Shown here one piece after another: positions 29,588 to 37,253 of a DNA stretch of 64,000 bases. A program made the position numbers and the translations under genes. Numbering within the stretch: the first letter of the stretch is position 1; every line of letters begins with the position of its first letter. The stretch covers positions 3,923,001-3,987,000 of the forward strand of contig NZ_PZZM01000001.1 in the NCBI RefSeq assembly GCF_003046175.1. The letters are read 5' to 3'. The notes beneath the pieces were generated by a model. That model was not told the DNA's origin and searched no databases. It saw only the letters and a list, made by a program, of their open reading frames with translations. The DNA is from Bosea sp. 124 (GTDB lineage Bacteria > Pseudomonadota > Alphaproteobacteria > Rhizobiales > Beijerinckiaceae).

Positions 29588-29608
29588 TCTATCTTCTAGT
29601 AGGTAGAT
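29588..29608 (-). promoter_or_regulatory. TetR-type operator at its own promoter
   Basis: CTATC-N8-GGTAG at 29589-29606, nine bases before the tetR start codon. On the minus strand it reads CTACCTACTAGAAGATAG. It shares CTACC-ACTA--AG-TAG with the site at 28939-28956, the arrangement expected for an autoregulated repressor. Confidence 0.6.
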
Positions 29609-29688
29609 CGTCAACGCGTTCGACTGGTGAGGTAATGCTAAGCCGACCACCGGGGGCGAACGCCGGCCAAAGGGAGTTAGTGCGGCAG

Positions 29689-29985
29689 CTATTCTGCTGC
29701 GGGCTGAAGAGCCAAGTCAGGAGCCGGGATCAGGGCGATCGCATATTTCGCCATGTCGGCGGCGATTTCGGGATCGGCCTTGAGTTCGCTCGGGGTGCGG
29801 GCGCGGGGAACGGTGCGGCCTTCGGCTTCGATATCCTCGAACCAGAGCGCCATGGCTTCGGGGGCATTGGTCAATGCTTCATCAAGCGTATCGCCGGCGG
29901 AGAAGCAGCCGGGCAAATCCGGAAACCAGACGCCGACCGCGAAGTCAGGCCCTGCATCCTCGATGATGGCGACATAATGGGTCAT
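29689..29985 (-). CDS. hicB: HicB-family antitoxin
   Basis: A 98-residue protein with the degraded RNase H-like HicB fold: YVAIIEDAGPDFAVGVWFPDLPGCFSAGDTLDEALTNAPEAM. It neutralises the HicA mRNA interferase encoded just upstream (one-base gap). The remaining C-terminal part (ADPEIAADMAKYAIALIPAP) does not show a clear ribbon-helix-helix or helix-turn-helix, so how it would bind the dyad at 30200-30229 is unclear. Confidence 0.92.
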   Translation of the reverse strand: MTHYVAIIEDAGPDFAVGVWFPDLPGCFSAGDTLDEALTNAPEAMALWFEDIEAEGRTVPRARTPSELKADPEIAADMAKYAIALIPAPDLALQPAAE

Positions 29986-29986
29986 G

Positions 29987-30181
29987 TCAGTCGCGGGGCC
30001 AGCCTGCCTGCTTGTAGATTTTCAACACGAGGCCGGGACCGAAATTCTTTCTCGGATGCGGCACCGAGATATTGTCACGGACGCCGGACTTTTTGAAGAC
30101 ATAGTGCGAGCCGACGACGCGCACGCATTCCCAGCCCTCGCGTTCGAGGCGGCGAATGATGTCGCTGCTGTTGTTGAGCAT
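29987..30181 (-). CDS. hicA: HicA-family mRNA interferase toxin
   Basis: A 64-residue toxin with the dsRBD-like HicA fold: SSDIIRRLEREGWECVRVVGSHYVFKK, including the catalytic His in GSHY, and VPHPRKNFGPGLVLKIYKQAGW. It cleaves mRNA when free of HicB. Toxin-first order is usual for hicAB. Both genes look intact. A perfect dyad lies in the promoter region. Confidence 0.93.
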   Translation of the reverse strand: MLNNSSDIIRRLEREGWECVRVVGSHYVFKKSGVRDNISVPHPRKNFGPGLVLKIYKQAGWPRD

Positions 30182-30199
30182 TGAGGGCCCACTGATTCG

Positions 30200-30229
30200 T
30201 ATCTGACCCGATCTATATATCGTCAGATA
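30200..30229 (-). promoter_or_regulatory. hicAB operator/promoter dyad
   Basis: TATCTGAC (30200-30207) and GTCAGATA (30222-30229) form a perfect 8-bp inverted repeat around a 14-base spacer containing CTATATAT, 19 bases upstream of hicA. It fits an autoregulatory operator overlapping the promoter, as in other HicAB pairs. Confidence 0.6.
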
Positions 30230-30307
30230 TCATCAGCATAAATCATGTTCCTGTTTTGTTCAGGACAGTTTCGATTATCGTTCCCGAGCCGCAGATCGGT
30301 TCAACAA

Positions 30308-32725
30308 TTATCCCGCCTTCTGCACAAAGCTGTCCAGCACCATCTTCCGCCCGGCCTTGTCGAAATCGACCGTCAGCTTGTTGCCGTCGACGCTCGCCAC
30401 CGAGCCGGGGCCGAACTTGATGTGGAAGACGCGGGCTCCGGTGTCGTAGGCCGATGAGCCGCTCGATTTGGCGGTGAGTTCGCCTTCGATCAACAGCGGG
30501 CCGCGCTGGCGCGAGTTCCCGAAGCTGCCCGAGCCGAAGCCGCTGCCGCTTTCGGAAAAGCCCGAGCCGCCGCCTGAATTTGCCTTCGCCTTGTTCTCCT
30601 GGGCGCGCTGCCAGCCCGGCGTGTTGTAGGAGGAGCCGAAGCTTTCCATCCGGTCGAAGCGCGAGGCGCCGTAGCCGCCCTGGCTGTAGTTGGAGGCGGC
30701 CTGGACGACCTCGACATGCTCCTCGGGGAGTTCGTCGATGAAGCGCGACGGCAGGCTCGACTGCCAGAGGCCGTGGATGCGGCGGTTCGAGGCGAAATAG
30801 AGCTTCAGCCGCTTGCGGGCGCGAGTCAGGCCGACATGGGCGAGGCGGCGCTCTTCCTCCAGACCGGCACGACCGCTCTCGTCGAGGGCGCGCTGGTTGG
30901 GGAAGAGACCTTCCTCCCAGCCGGGCAGGAAGACGGTGTCGAATTCCAGCCCCTTGGCGCCGTGCAGCGTCATGATCGAGACGCGATCGACGTTCTCGCC
31001 GGAATCGGCGTCCATCACCAGCGAGACATGTTCGAGGAAGGCCGGCAGATCGGGGAATTCGTCGAGGGAGCGTACCAGTTCCTTCAGGTTCTCGAGCCGG
31101 CCGGCGGCATCGGCTGAACGGTCCTTCTGCCACATCTCGGTGTAGCCCGACTCCTCCAGCACCAGTTCGGCCAGTTCGCCCTGCTTGATCTGGTTAATGC
31201 GTGCCGTCCAGCGCGCGAAGGCCCCGACCAGTTCGCGCAAGCTCGTGCGCGCCTTGGGCTTGAGTTCGTCGCTTTCGACGATGGCGCGGGCCGATTGCAG
31301 GAGCGAAAGCTGCGTGGCGCGGGCGTGGTTGTGCAGGAGCTGGATGGTGGCGTCGCCGAGACCGCGCTTGGGAACGTTGACGATGCGCTCGAAGGCGAGA
31401 TCGTCGGTCGGGGAGACGACGCAGCGCAGATAGGCCATGGCGTCTCGGATCTCGGCGCGCTCGTAAAAGCGCGGGCCGCCGATGACGCGATAGGGCACGC
31501 CGGTCTGGACGAAGCGCTCTTCCAGCTCGCGCATCTGCGCCGAGATGCGGACCAGCACGGCGATTTCGGCGAGGTTCTCGCCCTTGGCCTGCATCGCCTC
31601 GATCTCGTCGGTGATCAGGCGGGCTTCCTCCTGGCTGTCCCAGGCGCCGGTGATGGTGACCTTCTCGCCGGGCTCGTCCTCGGTGCGCAGGGTCTTGCCC
31701 AGCCGGGTCTCATTGCGGGCGATCAGCTTGGAGGCGGTGGCGAGGATATGGCCGGTCGAGCGATAGTTGCGCTCCAGCCGGATCACGGTCGCACCAGGAA
31801 AATCGTGCTCGAAGCGCAGGATGTTGTCGACCTCGGCGCCGCGCCAGCCATAGATCGACTGGTCGTCGTCACCGACGCAGGCGATGTTGCGGCGCCCCTG
31901 GGCGAGGAGCCGCAGCCAGAGATACTGCGCCGTGTTGGTGTCCTGATACTCGTCGACGAGGATGTAGCGGAAGCGCTCGTGATAGACGCCGAGCACGTCG
32001 GGATGATCGCGGAACAGCGTCAGGCAGTGCAGCAGCAGATCGCCGAAATCGACCGCGTTCAGCGTCTTCAGCCGGTCCTGATAGGCGGCGTAGAGCTTGC
32101 CGCCCTTGCCATTGGCGAAGACGGCGGCCTCGCCCGGCGCGACATCCTTCGGCGCAAGGCCGCGATTCTTCCAGCTATCGATGAAGCCCGCCAGCATGCG
32201 GCCGGGCCAGCGCTTCTCGTCGATGCCCTCGGCCGCGATCACCTGTTTCATCAAGCGAATCTGGTCGTCGGTGTCGAGGATGGTGAAATCGCTGCGCAGA
32301 TCGAGCAGCTCGGCGTGGCGGCGCAGGATCTTGGCCGAGATCGAGTGAAAGGTGCCGAGCCAGGGCATGCCCTCGGCGACGGGGCCGACGAGATGGGCGA
32401 TGCGCTCCTTCATCTCGCGCGCCGCCTTGTTGGTGAAGGTCACCGACAGGATTTGTGAGGGAAAGGCGCGGTTGGTCGCGATCAGATGGGCGATGCGGGT
32501 GGTGAGCACCCGGGTCTTGCCGGTGCCGGCGCCGGCCAGAACCAGCACGGGGCCGTCCGTCGCCTCCACCGCCTGGCGCTGCTCGGGGTTCAACCCGGAG
32601 AGATAACCCGCGCTCGGCGCCGCCGCGGCGCGGGCGGCAAGGCCACCAGGGCGGGGCAGGGGGGCAGAGGTGGCGTGGTGGTCGGACAAGGTGCGGCCGT
32701 TCGGTCGTGATTCGTTCACGGTCAA
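30308..32725 (-). CDS. uvrD: UvrD/PcrA-type superfamily 1 DNA helicase
   Basis: An 805-residue SF1A 3'-5' helicase for nucleotide excision and mismatch repair. Walker A AGAGTGKT (64-71), VTFTNKAAREMKER, VDEYQDTN (motif II), GDDDQSIYGWRGA, LERNYRST, and TLHGAKGLEFD are all present. A Gly/Ser-rich linker leads to the C-terminal Tudor-like domain (VFHIKFGPGSVASVDG) used by PcrA/UvrD to contact RNA polymerase. The longest start is TTG at 32725; GTG at 32719 is also possible and no strong Shine-Dalgarno decides. Confidence 0.95.
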   Translation of the reverse strand: MTVNESRPNGRTLSDHHATSAPLPRPGGLAARAAAAPSAGYLSGLNPEQRQAVEATDGPVLVLAGAGTGKTRVLTTRIAHLIATNRAFPSQILSVTFTNKAAREMKERIAHLVGPVAEGMPWLGTFHSISAKILRRHAELLDLRSDFTILDTDDQIRLMKQVIAAEGIDEKRWPGRMLAGFIDSWKNRGLAPKDVAPGEAAVFANGKGGKLYAAYQDRLKTLNAVDFGDLLLHCLTLFRDHPDVLGVYHERFRYILVDEYQDTNTAQYLWLRLLAQGRRNIACVGDDDQSIYGWRGAEVDNILRFEHDFPGATVIRLERNYRSTGHILATASKLIARNETRLGKTLRTEDEPGEKVTITGAWDSQEEARLITDEIEAMQAKGENLAEIAVLVRISAQMRELEERFVQTGVPYRVIGGPRFYERAEIRDAMAYLRCVVSPTDDLAFERIVNVPKRGLGDATIQLLHNHARATQLSLLQSARAIVESDELKPKARTSLRELVGAFARWTARINQIKQGELAELVLEESGYTEMWQKDRSADAAGRLENLKELVRSLDEFPDLPAFLEHVSLVMDADSGENVDRVSIMTLHGAKGLEFDTVFLPGWEEGLFPNQRALDESGRAGLEEERRLAHVGLTRARKRLKLYFASNRRIHGLWQSSLPSRFIDELPEEHVEVVQAASNYSQGGYGASRFDRMESFGSSYNTPGWQRAQENKAKANSGGGSGFSESGSGFGSGSFGNSRQRGPLLIEGELTAKSSGSSAYDTGARVFHIKFGPGSVASVDGNKLTVDFDKAGRKMVLDSFVQKAG

Positions 32726-32882
32726 TATAGGGGCGCGGGCCGGCGATTGCTCCTCGCGGGTGCAATTTTCGGCTGGACCCGCCCGCCAGCCTGCGAACCG
32801 CAGTTGCCGGCACCGTGAAGATTGGTTGATCGCGCGCTATTATACACGTATAGATTGTATTCCTTAAGGGCAGGGGGTCGCA

Positions 32883-33592
32883 ATGATTTTCCAGGAGCGC
32901 CTGATCGATACGCTGAATGCCGAATGGATCTTCTTCGGCAAGGATATGGCGGGTTCGGACAAGACCATGCTCGTCGGTGGAAAGACCAGGCGCAAGGAAG
33001 AGGTCGAGCCTTTTGCCAGCCGGATCGGCGATTACTGGTTGAGTTTGCCGACAACGGCCTACAGTTCTCTCGTCAGGAGTTCCGCCGGGAGATACGGAAA
33101 GCTCGACGGCACGATCAATATTCCCTGGTCGGCGGCGTTCATTTCCTACGGCATGCAGGCCGCAGGGGCGGGCAGCCAGTTTCCCTATGCCGCCGGCCAC
33201 GCCACCTGGATCGTCAAATCGATCGCCAATCGCCTTGCGGGCAAGACCAAGGCTGCTCTGGTCGGATACCGCATCGACGAGCACCCGCTCGCCGTCGGCG
33301 ACCTGATTGGCACCGGCCGCGCCGGGGCCAATGTCAGCTATGACAACGCCGTCGGAAAAGGCTGGTTCACCAGCCATTCGGACGTCATCGTGGAGATCGA
33401 TCTGGCCAATCGCTTGGCCTATGCGATCGGCGGCAACGTCAGCCAGACAGTCGCGAAGACGCCGATCACGCTCGATTCCAGCGGCAGGCTTGCCGACACG
33501 AGGCGCCCTGGATGGTCCACATCCGCAACAACATCCGTACGGCGGAGATCGCCACGGCCTCCGCCGACGCGCAGACGCTTCAGGTCGGATGA
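32883..33592 (+). pseudogene. DUF2272 domain gene with a single-base frameshift near the 3' end
   Basis: The first about 205 codons encode a DUF2272 protein (YWLSLPTTAYSS; IPWSAAFISYGMQAAGA; YAAGHATWIVKSIANR; HPLAVGDLIGTGRAG; SHSDVIVEI; YAIGGNVSQTVAKTPI). At about 33505-33510 the frame slips. In the next frame the sequence continues naturally as WMVHIRNNIRTAEIATASAD to a stop at 33590-33592. One extra C in the CGCCCTGG run would join the two. Without it the frame runs on antisense through msrB to 34070. DUF2272 resembles CHAP/NlpC-type domains; role unknown. An AT-rich promoter precedes it. Sequencing error is possible. Confidence 0.75.
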
Positions 33593-33605
33593 AGGGGGGG
33601 CTGCC

Positions 33606-34046
33606 TCAAGCCGCTGCGGGCTCGAAATCCATCACCACACCATTGATGCAGTAGCGCTGGCCGGTCGGGGGCGGGCCGTCCGGGAAGACATGGCCGAGAT
33701 GGCCGCCGCAATTGGCGCAATGCACCTCGGTGCGCACCATCAGATGGCTGCGATCCTCCGTGATGCCGACGGCACCGTCCAACGGCTGGTCGAAGCTCGG
33801 CCAGCCGGTGCCGCTCTCGAACTTCTTGCCGGATTTGAACAAGGGTTGGCTGCAGCCGACGCAGGAAAAGGTGCCGGCGCGCTTCTCGTAGTTCAGCGCG
33901 CAGGAGCCTGGCCGCTCGGTGCCGTGGCCGCGCAGTACGCGGTACTGCTCCGGCGTCAGCTTTGCCCGCCATTCCGCGTCGGTCAGCTCATAGGGGAAGT
34001 GCTCCTCGGCCGCCTTGGCGCCGCCGAACATGCTGGTCAGACCCAT
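33606..34046 (-). CDS. msrB: MsrB, peptide-methionine (R)-S-oxide reductase
   Basis: A 146-residue cytoplasmic repair enzyme reducing methionine-R-sulfoxide. Zinc ligands CVGC (62, 65) and CANC (110, 113) and catalytic Cys133 in [11 protein letters not shown] are present, along with [11 protein letters not shown] and [11 protein letters not shown]. The N-terminal [14 protein letters not shown] has no signal peptide. It is convergent to the DUF2272 pseudogene with a 13-base gap. Confidence 0.96.
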   Translation of the reverse strand: MGLTSMFGGAKAAEEHFPYELTDAEWRAKLTPEQYRVLRGHGTERPGSCALNYEKRAGTFSCVGCSQPLFKSGKKFESGTGWPSFDQPLDGAVGITEDRSHLMVRTEVHCANCGGHLGHVFPDGPPPTGQRYCINGVVMDFEPAAA

Positions 34047-34184
34047 CGTGCTCTCCCTGGTGCTTCCTGAACCTGTCAGGCGCGGCCTGGCCGCGCCTCT
34101 CGGAGGCCAATATGGCGACGGAGCCGCCGAATTTCAGCAGCGTGGTTCAAGCAGCGGCTTCACGATCCTGTTGGAAGGCCCGTC

Positions 34185-35261
34185 TCAGGCGTTGTCGCCG
34201 GCGATCGCGGCGATGACCGCGTCGGTGACCTGGCGCGTCGTCGCCTTGCCGCCGAGGTCGGGCGTATGGAAGGCGGGGTCCGCCGTGACCCGTTCGATCG
34301 CCCGCATCAGCCGGGCCGATGCCGCCGGCTCGCCGAGATGGTCGAGCATCATCGTCGCCGTCCAGAAGGTGCCGATCGGATTGGCGATGCCCTGGCCTGC
34401 GATGTCGAATGCCGAGCCGTGGATCGGCTCGAACATCGAGGGGAAGGCGCGCTCGGGGTTGAGGTTTGCGGTCGGTGCGATGCCGAGCGAGCCGGCGAGG
34501 GCGGCCGCGAGGTCGGACAGGATGTCGGCGTGCAGATTGGTCGCGACGATGGTGTCGATGCTCTGCGGCTTGATCACCATGCGCATGGTCATGGCGTCGA
34601 CCAGCATCTTGTCCCAGGTCACGTCGGGGAATTCGGCCGCGACCTCAGCGGCGATCTCGTCCCACATCACCATGGCGTGGCGCTGGGCGTTCGACTTGGT
34701 GACGACGGTCAACAGCTTGCGCGGGCGCGCCTGCGCAAGCCGGAAGGCGTAGCGAATGATGCGGGCGACGCCGGTGCGCGTCATCATCGAGACGTCGGTT
34801 GCGACCTCTTCGGGGAAGCCCTTGTGCACGCGGCCGCCTACGCCGGCATATTCGCCCTCGGAGTTCTCGCGCACGATCACCCAGTCGAGTTCTGGGCCCG
34901 AGACGTGGCGTAGCGGCGAGGTGATGCCGGGCAGCACGCGGGTCGGGCGGACATTGGCGTATTGGTCGAAGGGCTGGCAGATCGCGAGCCGCAGGCCCCA
35001 GAGCGTGACGTGGTCGGGCACGTCCGGCGCGCCGACCGCGCCGAAGAAGATCGCGTCATGGTCCCTGATCTGCTCGCGCCCATCGGCCGGCATCATCAGC
35101 CCGGTGCGCTTGTAGTAGTCCGAACCCCAGTCGAAATGGTCGAAGGCGAAGCCGAACGTGCCGTCGCGCCGGGCCAGCGCCTCCAAAACCTCGATACCGG
35201 CGGCGATGACCTCGACGCCGATGCCGTCGCCGGGGATGGCTGCGATGCGGTGCGTCTTCAT
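34185..35261 (-). CDS. tartrate dehydrogenase-type isocitrate/isopropylmalate family enzyme
   Basis: A 358-residue NAD- and metal-dependent beta-decarboxylating dehydrogenase (KTHRIAAIPGDGIGVEVIAAG; VRENSEGEYAGVGGR; VTKSNAQRHAMVMWDEIAAEV; EPIHGSAFDIAGQGIANPIGTFWTATMML). The long N-terminal DHFDWGSDYYKRTGLMMPADG segment points to tartrate dehydrogenase/decarboxylase (TtuC/YeaU) rather than leuB. ATG 35261 has a GGGAG Shine-Dalgarno. Divergent from a GntR regulator, with a solute-binding protein gene beyond it: a small dicarboxylate-use locus is likely. Confidence 0.85.
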   Translation of the reverse strand: MKTHRIAAIPGDGIGVEVIAAGIEVLEALARRDGTFGFAFDHFDWGSDYYKRTGLMMPADGREQIRDHDAIFFGAVGAPDVPDHVTLWGLRLAICQPFDQYANVRPTRVLPGITSPLRHVSGPELDWVIVRENSEGEYAGVGGRVHKGFPEEVATDVSMMTRTGVARIIRYAFRLAQARPRKLLTVVTKSNAQRHAMVMWDEIAAEVAAEFPDVTWDKMLVDAMTMRMVIKPQSIDTIVATNLHADILSDLAAALAGSLGIAPTANLNPERAFPSMFEPIHGSAFDIAGQGIANPIGTFWTATMMLDHLGEPAASARLMRAIERVTADPAFHTPDLGGKATTRQVTDAVIAAIAGDNA

Positions 35262-35337
35262 GGTCGTCTTCTCCCGAAACCTGTCTTCTGCCTCGTCTTT
35301 GCGAGCGAAGGGACTGCAAGTCAAGAATGCATTGCAG

Positions 35338-35349
35338 CTTCCATGGAAG
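35338..35349. promoter_or_regulatory. palindrome in the divergent promoter of the GntR gene
   Basis: CTTCCATGGAAG is a perfect 12-bp palindrome, 28 bases before the GntR start and 77 bases before the divergent dehydrogenase start. A candidate GntR operator. Confidence 0.4.
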
Positions 35350-35376
35350 TTGGTAGTGTCAGTGTGGGAGAACGAT

Positions 35377-36081
35377 ATGGCGGCGCGCGGCAAGGTGATC
35401 GAGCAGGCGAATGAGCGGGGCGCGAGCCTTGTCGACAGCGCCTATGCCGCGTTGAAGCATGCGATCCGGGAGAGCGTCTTCGCGCCGGGCTATCAGGCGT
35501 CGGCCGCTGAGCTGGCGCTGCGGCTGGGTGTCAGCCGGACGCCCGTGCATGAAGCGGCGCTGCGGCTGCAGGAGGAAGGGCTCGTCCGCATCCTGCCGAA
35601 GCGCGGCATCCTGATCTGCGCGCTGGCACCCCAGGACATCGCCGAGATCTACGAGGTGCTGATCGCGATCGAGGCCGGTGCGGCAGAACTCGCGGCGAAG
35701 ATGCCGGAGGCGGGGCGCATCGTGCTGGCGGACGATCTCGACCGCGCGACGGATGCGATGGCGCAGGCCCTGGCTGCCGGCGACCTGACCGCCTGGGGCA
35801 GGGCGGATGAAGCCTTCCACCGCCTGCTCGTGGAACGCTGCGGCAATGGCCGCTTCGCACGCATCATCCAGACGGTGAACGACCAGTCGCACCGGGCCCG
35901 GATGCTGACGCTGCGGCTCCGCCCGCGTCTGCCATCCTCGGAGGCCGAGCACCGCGCCACCAGCGACGCCATCCGGCACGGGCTGTCGGGGTTGGCCCGC
36001 GAGGCGGCGCGCCGACATCGCATCCGGGCGCGCGACGAGTTGCTGCCGCTGATCGAGAGCGTCGGGCTGCGGCACCTCTAG
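35377..36081 (+). CDS. GntR-family (FadR subfamily, FCD domain) regulator
   Basis: A 234-residue regulator with an N-terminal winged helix (DSAYAALKHAIRESVFAPGYQASAAELALRLGVSRTPVHEAALRLQEEGLVRILPKRGILI) and an all-helical FCD ligand domain (IEAGAAELAA; ADEAFHRLLVERCGNGRF; SEAEHRATSDAIRHG with metal-binding His). It probably binds a carboxylate and controls the divergent dehydrogenase. GGAG lies 6 bases before ATG 35377; the longer frame upstream is not used. Confidence 0.92.
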   Translation: MAARGKVIEQANERGASLVDSAYAALKHAIRESVFAPGYQASAAELALRLGVSRTPVHEAALRLQEEGLVRILPKRGILICALAPQDIAEIYEVLIAIEAGAAELAAKMPEAGRIVLADDLDRATDAMAQALAAGDLTAWGRADEAFHRLLVERCGNGRFARIIQTVNDQSHRARMLTLRLRPRLPSSEAEHRATSDAIRHGLSGLAREAARRHRIRARDELLPLIESVGLRHL

Positions 36082-36135
36082 AGCATTTTCGAGCGAAGTG
36101 GATGCCGGTTCGCGTGACGACAACGCGACAGACCA
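36079..36135 (+). repeat. dispersed rhizobial-type intergenic repeat
   Basis: The stretch contains GAGCATTTTCGAGCGAAGTG followed by GATGCCGGTTCGCGTGA, matching from memory a repeat widespread between genes in Hyphomicrobiales. It begins at the TAG stop of the GntR gene, so the repeat supplies that stop codon. Not verified by search. Confidence 0.55.
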
Positions 36136-36201
36136 AGAGCAAGACGACAACAACCGCCGAAGACCGCGGCAAACGCAGCCACAACTCATTGGAGGAAACG
36201 C

Positions 36202-37170
36202 ATGCGTCGCCTGATCCTGGCCCTCGGGGCCGCCTTTGCCATGGCCGCCGCGCCCGCTTCGGCGCAGAATTACCCGTCACGTTCGATCACCATGATCGTG
36301 CCCTTCGCTGCCGGAGGGCCGACGGACGTGATCGCCCGCATCGTCTCCGACCAAATGGGCCGAACGCTCGGCCAGACGATCGTGGTCGAGAATGTCGCCG
36401 GTGCCGGCGGCACCACCGGCTCGGTGCGTGTCGCTCGCGCCACACCGGACGGCTACACCGTGATGATGGGCAATCTCGGCACTCATTCGGCCTCGGTCGG
36501 GCTCTATCCGAACCTGGCCTACGATCCGCGCACCGATTTCGCGCCGGTGATCAACACGGCGGGCACGCCGATGCTGATCTCGGCGCATAAGGACTTCCCG
36601 GCGAACACGCTGCAGGAACTCGTCGCACTGCTGAAGGCCGATCCGGGCAAGTACAACTGGGGCCATGGCGGCATCGGCTCGACCTCGCATCTGACCTGCG
36701 TCTTCTTCCATCACCTGATCAAGGCGCCGGTGCAGCAGGTGCCGTTCCGCGGCTCGGGGCCGGCGATGAACGCGCTTCTCGCCAAACAGTTGGATTATGT
36801 CTGCGACCAGACGGTCGGCATCGTGCCGCAACTGACCCAGCTCAAGACCTATGTCGTTGCCACGCCGAAACGGCTCGACGTCGCCAAGGACGTGCCGACC
36901 AGCGCCGAGGGCGGCCTGCCCGAATTCCAGGCGGTCGGCTGGAACGCGATCTTCGCGCCGAAGGAGACTCCCAAGGAGATCGTCGACAGGCTCAACGCCG
37001 CCGGGCGTGCGGCGCTCGCCGATGCCGGCGTCAGGGCTCGGCTGCTCGAACTCGGCTGCGTCATCCCCGACGATGCTGGCCAGAGTTCGGCGGCGCTGGG
37101 TGCCCATGTCCGCGCCGAGGTCGATAAATGGACGCCGGTGATCAAGGCGGCCGGCGTCACGGCGAAGTAG
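36202..37170 (+). CDS. tripartite tricarboxylate transporter solute-binding protein (Bug/TctC family)
   Basis: A 322-residue periplasmic binding protein. The signal peptide MRRLILALGAAFAMAAAPASA is followed by the mature start QNYPSRSITMIVPFAAGGPTDVIAR, a Bug-family hallmark, plus VVENVAGAGGTTGS and YNWGHGGIGSTSHLT. GGAGGAA precedes the start. No tctA or tctB membrane gene is near, so it is an orphan; many Bug proteins are. Candidate ligand: a dicarboxylate linked to the tartrate dehydrogenase-like gene (inference). Confidence 0.93.
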   Translation: MRRLILALGAAFAMAAAPASAQNYPSRSITMIVPFAAGGPTDVIARIVSDQMGRTLGQTIVVENVAGAGGTTGSVRVARATPDGYTVMMGNLGTHSASVGLYPNLAYDPRTDFAPVINTAGTPMLISAHKDFPANTLQELVALLKADPGKYNWGHGGIGSTSHLTCVFFHHLIKAPVQQVPFRGSGPAMNALLAKQLDYVCDQTVGIVPQLTQLKTYVVATPKRLDVAKDVPTSAEGGLPEFQAVGWNAIFAPKETPKEIVDRLNAAGRAALADAGVRARLLELGCVIPDDAGQSSAALGAHVRAEVDKWTPVIKAAGVTAK

Positions 37171-37185
37171 CGGGACGGCACCGAG

Positions 37186-37203
37186 GCGTCACCCAACCGT
37201 CAC
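37186..37203 (+). promoter_or_regulatory. Pho-box-like direct repeat upstream of btaA
   Basis: GCGTCAC-CCAA-CCGTCAC: two 7-mers sharing CGTCAC with 4-base spacing (11-base period), the geometry of the PhoB box (CTGTCAT-N4-CTGTCAT type). It is 50 bases before the btaA start. btaAB is PhoB-induced in Sinorhizobium; use here is inference. Confidence 0.5.
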
Positions 37204-37253
37204 GCGACTCCACTAGTCGGCTCGCCATCGAAGGATGGCGGGCGAGGGGCAAG

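Noticed and set aside
33593..34070. Extension of the DUF2272 frame through the msrB region
   Set aside because: After the frameshift the frame is antisense to msrB and matches nothing; the natural end is at 33592 in the other frame.
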